Of a DNA stretch of 6,200 nucleotides, positions 1-4,639 are shown in pieces. The notes under the pieces are model-generated. The model did no database searches and was not told the DNA's origin. It saw nothing but the letters and a program-made list of their open reading frames with translations. Position numbers and translations under genes: made by a program. Source of the stretch: Haloferacaceae archaeon (GTDB lineage: Archaea > Halobacteriota > Halobacteria > Halobacteriales > Haloferacaceae); contig JAHENP010000086.1 of the NCBI GenBank assembly GCA_018609965.1, positions 1 to 6,200 on the forward strand. The letters run 5' to 3'. Position 1 is the stretch's first letter. Every line of letters begins with the position of its first letter.

Positions 1-149
1 CGGTGGCAGGCCACGCGTGTCGTCGCTCGGTTCGTCAGTCGTCGTGGGAGGGAGCCGACCCACGGGCGGGAGCCGATTCGCCGTCGGTCGTTGCAGAAGC
101 CGGAACAGATCAAAACCCGTAGACGGGACGAGTCGGTACGGGGTAGTGT
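1..149. other. Left-edge stretch with no supportable gene
   Basis: I see no convincing gene here. A plus-strand frame is open from base 3 to a TAG at 120-122 and reads as a moderately acidic tail (residues such as EGADPRAGAD), so it could be the last ~39 codons of a gene entering from the left. Another plus frame is open from base 1 to a TGA at 151-153 but is arginine-rich, which is unlike haloarchaeal proteins. Minus-strand frames are also partly open, so the evidence does not decide. The 9-mer GGGAGCCGA occurs at 50-58 and again at 68-76, an 18-base period. Confidence 0.3.
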
Positions 150-213
150 TTGACATCCTCCCACCCCTGAAGGGGTGGGCTTCCGCTCGCTACGTGTCAC
201 CAGGAGCGAACGG
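147..213 (-). ncRNA. Omega-RNA-like 3' end of an IS200/IS605 (TnpB) element, solo relic
   Basis: On the minus strand the transcript would form two tandem hairpins. The first is a 9-bp stem, CCGUUCGCU (213-205) with AGCGAGCGG (191-183), enclosing a 13-nt loop. Three nucleotides later comes a perfect 8-bp stem, CCCACCCC (179-172) with GGGGUGGG (167-160), closed by a UUCA tetraloop, then AGGAUGUCAAAC. The first stem has a G-U wobble at 186/210 that would be a C-A mismatch if transcribed from the plus strand, which favours a minus-strand RNA. From memory of the family, this GGAAG-hairpin-AGGATGTC layout marks the right end of haloarchaeal and bacterial tnpB elements, where it is the scaffold of the guide RNA; a guide would be the bases left of about 147. 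No tnpB follows on the minus strand, because the next gene occupies the region in the opposite direction. It is therefore a solo end, possibly a PATE-like miniature element. The exact element borders are not resolved. Confidence 0.65.
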
Positions 214-221
214 TTTAGATA
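206..221 (+). promoter_or_regulatory. Putative promoter (BRE/TATA) of the exonuclease gene
   Basis: GCGAACGG followed by TTTAGATA (214-221) resembles a haloarchaeal BRE plus TATA box. A start of transcription about 25 bases downstream, near 243-246, would give a short leader of roughly 45 nt before the ATG at 289. The box abuts the omega-RNA-like relic, so the inserted element may have supplied or disturbed this promoter. Prediction by pattern only. Confidence 0.35.
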
Positions 222-288
222 CGTGGTGGTCGAACACACATCACCAAACACGTCGGGGTCGACACGACGACTCCGGACGGGGAACACA

Positions 289-1083
289 ATGCGCGTCGAG
301 AACAGCTTCATTCCGGTCAGTGGTGTCGGGGAGACGACAGAACGGCGGTTGTGGGAGACGGGGGTGACAGAGTGGGAGTCGTACGCCGGCCAACGCCCCC
401 GCGGAATTGGGGCGACGACGGCTGCTCGGATCGAGTCGTTCGTCGACGAGGCGTTGGAACGGTTGGACGACGCCGACACGACGTACTTCGATCAAGCGTT
501 GCCCGGCGGCGAGCAGTGGCGGCTCTACGAGTCGTTTCGCGACAACACCTGTTTTTTTGACATCGAGACGACGGGGCTGTCGGAGCGGCACGACGACGTG
601 ACCACGGTGTCGTTCCACCGCGGCGGGGAGACGACGACACTCGTTCGCGGACAGGACCTCACCCCTGCGGCCGTCCGTGAGGAGTTCGCGGCCGCGGATC
701 TGCTGTGTACGTTCAACGGCGCGCGCTTCGACGTGCCGTTCTTGGAGACGGAACTGGGGATCGACGTCGACACGCCACACCTGGATCTGCTCTACCCGTG
801 TCGCCGGCTGGATCTGACGGGCGGGTTGAAGCCGATTGAACGCGAGCTGGGGATCGACCGCGACGGCCCGGAGATCGGCGGGCGAGACGCCGTCCGGCTG
901 TGGCACCAGTACGAGGCCGGCGACGAGGCCGCGTTAGAACGGCTGGTGTCGTACAACCGCGACGACACGGTGAACCTCAAGCGACTCGCCGACGAGACAT
1001 GTCGCCGGCTCCACACCCAGACCGCACTGGACGACACAGTCAGCGAGTTGACGGGGAGCGGTCCGCTCGGCGACGTTCGGTGA
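289..1083 (+). CDS. YprB-like RNase H-fold exonuclease (DEDDy type)
   Basis: The 264-residue protein resembles the YprB_RNaseH_like family of predicted 3'-5' exonucleases; the physiological substrate is not known. The catalytic pattern of DEDDy nucleases is visible: FDIETTGL with D91 and E93 (Exo I), FNGARFDVPFL with D148 (Exo II), D166 in HLDLLYP, and SYNRDD with Y222 and D226 (Exo III, Y-x3-D). The first ~60 residues look like a paired helix-hairpin-helix region, with SGVGETTERRLW near 11-22 and GIGATTAARI at 39-48, which would bind nucleic acid. All catalytic residues are present, so it should be active. I chose the ATG at 289: an in-frame GTG at 175 lies inside the mobile-element hairpin and would add 38 residues unlike the family. 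The predicted protein is cytosolic, with no signal peptide or membrane segment. It stands alone, with an 82-base gap to the next gene. An imperfect copy of its last codons follows the stop. Confidence 0.85.
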   Translation: MRVENSFIPVSGVGETTERRLWETGVTEWESYAGQRPRGIGATTAARIESFVDEALERLDDADTTYFDQALPGGEQWRLYESFRDNTCFFDIETTGLSERHDDVTTVSFHRGGETTTLVRGQDLTPAAVREEFAAADLLCTFNGARFDVPFLETELGIDVDTPHLDLLYPCRRLDLTGGLKPIERELGIDRDGPEIGGRDAVRLWHQYEAGDEAALERLVSYNRDDTVNLKRLADETCRRLHTQTALDDTVSELTGSGPLGDVR

Positions 1084-1123
1084 CCCGCCCACGAACCAGT
1101 GGAGATCCGCTCGGCGGCGTGCG
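1063..1123 (+). repeat. Imperfect echo of the exonuclease gene 3' end
   Basis: The 17 bases at 1063-1079, covering the final codons PLGDVR, recur at 1107-1123 with two mismatches, a 44-base period. The copy lies in another reading frame and reads PLGGVR followed by E. The upstream flanks also resemble each other (GGGGAGCGGT against GTGGAGAT) if one gap is allowed. This is weak on its own but matches clearer cases behind hflX and the S-adenosylmethionine synthetase gene. Confidence 0.45.
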
Positions 1124-1141
1124 AGAATAACCGCCCTTTTG
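1124..1141 (+). promoter_or_regulatory. Putative promoter of the small acidic gene
   Basis: An AT-rich patch AATAA and a CCCTTTTG element (T-run at 1137-1140) sit in otherwise GC-rich DNA. The T-run is centred about 27 bases before the ATG at 1166, the spacing expected when TATA-directed transcription starts at the A of the start codon. That would make the mRNA leaderless. The T-run could also serve as terminator for the preceding gene. Confidence 0.35.
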
Positions 1142-1165
1142 CCGACGGGGGTCGGTCGTCAGAGT

Positions 1166-1420
1166 ATGCCAGAAGCCGACAGCGAGACGGGGGGCGACGG
1201 CGACACGAACAGTGATCCGGCTGGTGGCGGGTCAAACGGCCCGAGCGGACAGACCCCGCCGGAGGTCGAACTCGGACTGTACCAGATCAACGTCCGCGTC
1301 CAGGGCACCGACGACGACGACCTCGACGCTGTCGAGGAGACTGCCCGCGGACTCGTCGAACACCTGGTCGAACAGGCGAAGCAACTGGAGGACGAACCGG
1401 ACGGCCGTGGGCTCGGCTGA
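1166..1420 (+). CDS. Small acidic protein of unknown function
   Basis: I do not recognise a named family. The 84-residue protein has a disordered N-terminal half, rich in Gly, Asp, Ser and Pro to about residue 33. It is followed by a likely beta strand (ELGLYQINVRVQG), an acidic turn (TDDDDL) and one amphipathic helix (DAVEETARGLVEHLVEQAKQLED) split here as DAVEETARGLVEHLV then EQAKQLED. There are no cysteines, membrane segments or catalytic motifs. The strand-helix layout would fit a small dimerising or adaptor domain, but that is a guess. The ATG at 1166 is preferred over an in-frame TTG at 1139, because a TATA-like T-run is correctly placed for leaderless transcription from the ATG. Base composition and acidity match the neighbours, so a real gene is likely even though it is short. 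Confidence 0.7.
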   Translation: MPEADSETGGDGDTNSDPAGGGSNGPSGQTPPEVELGLYQINVRVQGTDDDDLDAVEETARGLVEHLVEQAKQLEDEPDGRGLG

Positions 1421-1425
1421 CACGG

Positions 1426-1441
1426 TTTAGGCGAACCTAAA
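1426..1441. promoter_or_regulatory. Perfect palindromic operator TTTAGG-N4-CCTAAA (DtxR/IdeR-like box)
   Basis: TTTAGG (1426-1431) and its exact reverse complement CCTAAA (1436-1441) flank CGAA. The AT-rich arms stand out in GC-rich DNA and lie 32-47 bases before the glycosyltransferase ATG. The right arm plus following bases (CCTAAAGT) is the best TATA-like element there, so a bound protein would block the promoter. The core TTAGG-N4-CCTAA resembles sites bound by iron-dependent DtxR/IdeR-family repressors, which haloarchaea possess (SirR/Idr types); identity of the binder is inferred. A second short palindrome, GGTAGCTACC, lies at 1460-1469, around the probable transcription start. Confidence 0.6.
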
Positions 1442-1472
1442 GTCTCAAGTTCACCGGGTGGTAGCTACCGGT

Positions 1473-2222
1473 ATGAGCACGCAGGTGGGCCACGGACGGA
1501 ACGACGAGCAGACGAACGGCGCGACCGACGATGAGGAGACGGGCGCGTACACCTTCGACGATCTAGCGGTCGTGATGGGGACGTACAACGAGGCGGAGGC
1601 GGTCGGAACCGTACTCGACGACATCGACCGCGTGACCGACGGGCGCGCGGAGGTCGTGTTGGTCGACTCCTCGTCGGACCGGACCCCGGAGATCGCTCGC
1701 GAACGGGGTGCGACCGTGATCGAACAACCGCCACGGGGGTACGGCGAGGCGGTGCGGGAGGCGGTGCTCGCGCCCGACCGGCCGGTGGTGGTGACGACGG
1801 ACTGTGACGACACCTACCCGATGGAGGCACTCCCGACGTTTCTCGACCGGATCAACAAGGGGTACGACGTGGTGTCGGGCGACCGGCTCTACCACGGTGC
1901 CGACGCGATGCCGGCGTTCAACCGGTTCGGCAACGCCGCCTTCGCGGCCGTGTCGTCGGTGTTGCTGGGTGAACGGGTCCACGACGTGACCACCGGGATG
2001 CGCGCGTACCGACGGGAACTGCTTCAGGAAATCACGTGGACGGAGAACACCGGCCTGTCGGCGGAGCTGTTGTTGCGTCCGGTCGCACGCGACTACGACG
2101 TGGTTGAGGAACCGATCAGCTACCGTGAACGCGCCGGCGAGACCACACTCGACCCGATCGACGGCGGGATCGCCATCGGGAAGTCGATCCTGTCGGTGTG
2201 TTGGAAAGAGTGGATGTCGTAG
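1473..2222 (+). CDS. GT2 family glycosyltransferase, dolichyl-phosphate hexose synthase-like
   Basis: The 249-residue protein is a GT-A fold family 2 glycosyltransferase. It probably moves a sugar from a nucleotide sugar to a dolichyl phosphate carrier at the inner face of the membrane, for N-glycosylation or other surface glycans. Visible motifs are the nucleotide-binding start LAVVMGTYNEAEAVGTVL (31-48), VVLVDSSSDRT (61-71), GYGEAVREAV (89-98), the metal-binding D-x-D stretch TTDCDDTYP (108-116), DVVSGDRL (132-139), TTGMRAYRREL (173-183), and EEPISYRER near 212-220. These resemble DPM1/DPG synthase-type enzymes. It lacks the C-terminal transmembrane or GtrA-like part that some relatives carry, so it would be a soluble or peripheral enzyme. 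The first ~28 residues are acidic and disordered. I chose the ATG at 1473 over an in-frame GTG at 1458, which adds five residues and lies within the promoter. Sugar and acceptor cannot be read from the sequence. A palindromic operator over its promoter suggests repression, possibly by iron status. Confidence 0.8.
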   Translation: MSTQVGHGRNDEQTNGATDDEETGAYTFDDLAVVMGTYNEAEAVGTVLDDIDRVTDGRAEVVLVDSSSDRTPEIARERGATVIEQPPRGYGEAVREAVLAPDRPVVVTTDCDDTYPMEALPTFLDRINKGYDVVSGDRLYHGADAMPAFNRFGNAAFAAVSSVLLGERVHDVTTGMRAYRRELLQEITWTENTGLSAELLLRPVARDYDVVEEPISYRERAGETTLDPIDGGIAIGKSILSVCWKEWMS

Positions 2223-2246
2223 GCGGCGGGGCGTGTCGGAGCCGCC
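2222..2246 (+). terminator. Possible hairpin after the glycosyltransferase gene
   Basis: GGCGGC (2222-2227) pairs with GCCGCC (2241-2246) around a 13-base loop, directly at the stop codon. No T-run follows, so it is a weak terminator candidate; it may instead be a barrier in a read-through transcript towards hflX. Confidence 0.25.
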
Positions 2247-2262
2247 CACGCAGCACCCAGAG

Positions 2263-2486
2263 TTATGACTGTGGAGTCAAACAGGAGAGATAGAATGGAG
2301 ACCGTATTCTCGACGCGCCGGTGAGCGCGCCGGCCGGGACGCGCTCCTCGGAGTGGTGCGAGCGGTGACAGTCCGCTCGCGGCTCGTGACGGACGACGAG
2401 TGACCTGTCGCCCGTCGCTCGCGTGGTGGCCCTGTCGTCACCGCGCGAGTCGGCGTGGCGGCGACGACACGAATGCAGCCAGGTAA
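2263..2486 (+). promoter_or_regulatory. Structured leader with a chain of overlapping mini-ORFs upstream of hflX
   Basis: Four short frames follow one another. The first starts at ATG 2265, or more likely at ATG 2295 behind an AGGAGAG at 2283-2289, and ends with TGA 2322-2324 (METVFSTRR). The second is GTG 2321 to TGA 2366-2368 (15 codons, MSAPAGTRSSEWCER). The third is GTG 2365 to TGA 2401-2403 (MTVRSRLVTDDE). The fourth is GTG 2400 to TAA 2484-2486 (28 codons) and overlaps the hflX start out of frame. Each junction is a GTGA overlap, the classic form of translational coupling. The DNA also holds a 7-bp hairpin GAGCGCG (2323-2329)/CGCGCTC (2340-2346) at the first junction. A long-range 8-bp match GCGGTGAC (2362-2369)/GTCACCGC (2437-2444) spans the later ones. 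A TTATGA element at 2264-2269 could serve as TATA for a leaderless start at 2295. Attenuation of hflX is an inference. Confidence 0.45.
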
Positions 2487-3762
2487 CCGACTCAGTGGTG
2501 GGCGCGCCGTGGTGGCAGCCCGCCAGGACGACACAGCACCGGACACCAGAGAGATCAGACGCCTCGCGACCGCCGCGGGGTTCGAGGTAGTCGGCGCGGT
2601 CACCCAGCGCCGCCGCGAGGACCGCACGTACAACCTCGGTCGCGGGAAAGCGGAGACGCTCGCAGAACGGGTCGAGGAGACGGACGCCGACGCAGTCGTC
2701 TTCGACGGCGAACTCACCCCCGGCCAACACGGCGACCTCCGGGGGTTGCTGCCCGTCGGCACGCGCGTGATCGACCGCTACCGGCTCGTGTTGGAGATCT
2801 TCGCCGCCGGCGCGGGCGACGAGCGCGCGAAGAAACAGGTCCAGCTTGCGACCTTGGAGTACGAGTTTCCGCGACTCCGTCAGGAGACGGAGGTGCAGTC
2901 GATGAGCTCTCGCACGGAGAAGGGGTCGGCGGTGTTCGACGTGGACGACCGGATTGACCAACTCCGGGCAGATCTGGCGTCTCTGTCCGCAGACGCCGCC
3001 GAGCGACGGGCAGAGCGACGCGAGCAGGGGTTCGATCTCGTCGCCGTCGCCGGCTACACCAACGCCGGCAAGTCGACCCTGCTCCACCGGCTCGCCGACG
3101 ACCTGTCGTTGTCGGAGTTGGAGGCGACACACGCAGACGAGGCCGTCGCCGCGAACACCGAAGACCGGTTGTTCGAGACGTTGGAGACGACCACCCGGCG
3201 GGCGACCGTCGACGACCGACGGCTGCTCGTCACCGATACGGTCGGGCTGATCGACGATCTCCCGCACGATCTCGTGGAGTCGTTCTCCGCAACGCTGGGA
3301 GAGATCGCCGACAGCGACGCCGTGTTGGCGGTCGTTGACGCCGCCAGCGAGGCCGGCCAGTTCCGCCGCCGGACGGAGACGACACTGGACGTACTCGCCG
3401 GCGAGGCCGACCGGGTCGTGCCGGTGTTGAACAAGGCCGACTGCGTGGCCGACGAGACGCTGGCGGCCCGCGCCGAGACCGTCCGCCGGTTGGCACCCGA
3501 CGCGGCCCACCCGGTGGCGATCAGCGCACTCCACGGCGACGGGGTCGACGCCCTCCGGGCGGCCCTGTCGGCGGCGCTCCCAACGGAGACCGCCGAGTTC
3601 CGACTCCCGAACACGGGCGAGACGCAGGGGTTGCTCTCGTGGCTCCACGACCGCGGCACCGCGGCCGTCGAGTACGAGGGTGACAGCGTCGTGGTGACGT
3701 TCAGCGCACGGCCGAGTGTCGTTCGCGAGGCACGCCGTCGGGCGGAGTCCGTCGCGGCCTGA
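2473..3762 (+). CDS. hflX: Ribosome-associated GTPase HflX
   Basis: HflX binds the large ribosomal subunit and uses GTP in splitting stalled or idle ribosomes; in archaea the role is inferred from bacteria and from known archaeal HflX structures. The 429-residue protein has the N-terminal HflX domain with YNLGRGKAETL (53-63). A basic/coiled-coil helical linker follows (about 115-185), then the G domain. G1 is GYTNAGKST (194-202), the switch I region is FETLETTTR, G3 is DTVGL (255-259), G4 is NKAD (320-323), and G5 is SAL (351-353). All nucleotide-binding motifs are intact. A ~50-residue C-terminal domain follows. I chose ATG 2473; a GTG at 2455 adds six residues. Neither has a ribosome binding site, and a further in-frame GTG lies near the conserved RAVVAARQDD. 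The unusual leader of mini-ORFs before it suggests translation-dependent control. The last codons are tandemly repeated after the stop. Confidence 0.93.
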   Translation: MQPGNRLSGGRAVVAARQDDTAPDTREIRRLATAAGFEVVGAVTQRRREDRTYNLGRGKAETLAERVEETDADAVVFDGELTPGQHGDLRGLLPVGTRVIDRYRLVLEIFAAGAGDERAKKQVQLATLEYEFPRLRQETEVQSMSSRTEKGSAVFDVDDRIDQLRADLASLSADAAERRAERREQGFDLVAVAGYTNAGKSTLLHRLADDLSLSELEATHADEAVAANTEDRLFETLETTTRRATVDDRRLLVTDTVGLIDDLPHDLVESFSATLGEIADSDAVLAVVDAASEAGQFRRRTETTLDVLAGEADRVVPVLNKADCVADETLAARAETVRRLAPDAAHPVAISALHGDGVDALRAALSAALPTETAEFRLPNTGETQGLLSWLHDRGTAAVEYEGDSVVVTFSARPSVVREARRRAESVAA

Positions 3763-3816
3763 CACGATCCGCCGGAGTCTGTGGCCACCTGACACGACCT
3801 GCCAGAGTCCGTCGCC
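3743..3816 (+). repeat. 30-base tandem repeat, about 2.5 copies, across the hflX stop codon
   Basis: Unit 1 (3743-3772) contains the last five hflX codons and the stop. Unit 2 (3773-3802) matches it at 24 of 30 positions. A partial third unit (3803-3816) begins CAGAGTCCGTCGCC. The period is ten codons, so the copies stay in the hflX frame and read ESVAA-stop, ESVAT-stop, ESVAD. Each full unit keeps the CTGACACGA that holds the stop. Confidence 0.75.
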
Positions 3817-3820
3817 GACG

Positions 3821-3836
3821 AGTCGTTTTTGACTTC
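3821..3836 (+). terminator. T-run after hflX, possible terminator or TATA element
   Basis: Five consecutive T (3826-3830) sit in GTTTTTGACTT, the most T-rich spot between hflX and the CYTH gene. Archaeal RNA polymerase terminates at such T-runs. The same element could act as a TATA-like box for the downstream gene, giving transcription from about 3855 and a 35-base leader before GTG 3891. Confidence 0.35.
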
Positions 3837-3890
3837 CCTCCTCTCCACGGAGCCGACCGACTCTTCTGTCTCCGGGCGGCGAGTAGAGTC

Positions 3891-4535
3891 GTGACAGACG
3901 GGAGCTACGAGGTCGAACTGAAAGTTCGCGCGAACCACGACCGACTCCGCGGGGTGTTGACCGACCACGACGCAGAGCCGCTCGGCGGGGTCGTCCAGAC
4001 GGACACCTACTACGACGCGCCGGATCGGAACTTCGCCGAGACGGACGAGGCGCTCCGTATCCGCCGGGAGACCGACACCGACGAGAGCGGCACCACCGAA
4101 ACCGACGAAACTGTTGTCCCAGACAGGGTCGGCGCGCCGGACGCCGAACCGCCGCCGGTCGGCGCCGACGGCGACGCGGACCGGACAAAAGTCACCTACA
4201 AGGGGCCGCTCGTCGACGCCGGCTCGAAGACACGAGCAGAACACGAGACGGTCGTCGGCGACGGCACGGAACTGGCGGGCGTGCTCGACGGACTGGGGTA
4301 CGAGCCGGCCGCGACCGTCGAGAAACACCGAGAGCGGTACGCACTTGACGGCTACACCGTCACACTCGACGCGGTGACGGGGCTCGGCCAGTTCGTCGAG
4401 GTCGAGGCGGAGACGGACGAGGCCGGGATCGAACGCGTCCGAGACGGCGCGCGGGAACTCCTCACGGAACTGGGTCTGGAGCCGACCGACCAGATCCGGA
4501 CCTCGTATCTCGGCTTACTGCTCGGCACGAACTGA
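3891..4535 (+). CDS. CYTH-domain protein (CyaB / thiamine-triphosphatase-like)
   Basis: The 214-residue protein is a CYTH superfamily triphosphate tunnel enzyme. Members are class IV adenylate cyclases, thiamine triphosphatases or inorganic tripolyphosphatases; the archaeal substrate is not certain. The defining ExExK motif is EVELK (7-11). Other tunnel residues are seen in QTDTYYDAPDRNF (36-48), ALRIRRE (54-60), KVTYKGPL (100-107), EKHRERY (144-150), TLDAVTGLGQFVEVEAE (158-174) and the C-terminal SYLGLLL (205-211). The family's alternating acidic and basic tunnel residues look complete, so it should bind a triphosphate with Mg or Mn. Residues 61-98 are an acidic, Thr/Pro/Asp-rich stretch between two core strands, longer than the usual loop, probably a surface insertion. 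The start is GTG 3891, giving only six residues before the motif, as in the family. A weak 5-bp inverted repeat (CCCCG 4542-4546/CGGGG 4558-4562) lies after the stop. Confidence 0.87.
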   Translation: MTDGSYEVELKVRANHDRLRGVLTDHDAEPLGGVVQTDTYYDAPDRNFAETDEALRIRRETDTDESGTTETDETVVPDRVGAPDAEPPPVGADGDADRTKVTYKGPLVDAGSKTRAEHETVVGDGTELAGVLDGLGYEPAATVEKHRERYALDGYTVTLDAVTGLGQFVEVEAETDEAGIERVRDGARELLTELGLEPTDQIRTSYLGLLLGTN

Positions 4536-4590
4536 CCGAACCCCCGCCGGGCGACCCCGGGGAATGTCCAACAGTAATCCTACCACCCGA

Positions 4591-4611
4591 GATACTTTTC
4601 GCAAGTTATAG
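4591..4611 (+). promoter_or_regulatory. Putative promoter(s) of the S-adenosylmethionine synthetase gene
   Basis: CGCAAG (4600-4605) followed by TTATAG (4606-4611) fits a haloarchaeal BRE and TATA box. It would direct transcription from about 4634, only a few bases before ATG 4639. A second AT-rich element, GATACTTTT (4591-4599), could start transcription near 4620. I saw no fold resembling a known SAM riboswitch in the ~100 bases before the gene. Confidence 0.45.
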
Positions 4612-4612
4612 C

Positions 4613-4639
4613 ATGGCCGGGCGTCCTCCGTGTGGGTAA
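4613..4639 (+). promoter_or_regulatory. Mini-ORF overlapping the S-adenosylmethionine synthetase start (TAATG)
   Basis: ATG 4613 opens an eight-codon frame, MAGRPPCG, ending in TAA 4637-4639. The last A of that stop is the first base of the synthetase ATG, giving TAATG. Such an overlap permits translational coupling, but only if transcription starts before 4613; the best TATA box predicts a later start, so the mini-ORF may be chance. Confidence 0.25.

Noticed and set aside
160..179. The strong hairpin as an ordinary intrinsic terminator of a gene to the left
   Set aside because: No T-run follows on either strand, and the flanking GGATGTC and second stem on the minus strand fit a TnpB-element end better. 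A terminator role is not excluded.
175..288. Longer N-terminus for the exonuclease from GTG 175
   Set aside because: The GTG is inside the mobile-element hairpin and the added residues are basic and unlike the family; ATG 289 begins next to the HhH-like region.
17..367. Plus-strand 116-residue frame at the left edge
   Set aside because: It runs through the double hairpin and into the exonuclease gene in another frame, is Arg/Gly/Ser-rich, and has no recognisable domain.
4536..4638. SAM riboswitch before mat
   Set aside because: I found no multi-helix fold or conserved core of a known SAM riboswitch in this ~100-base gap, and the probable mRNA leader is only a few bases long.
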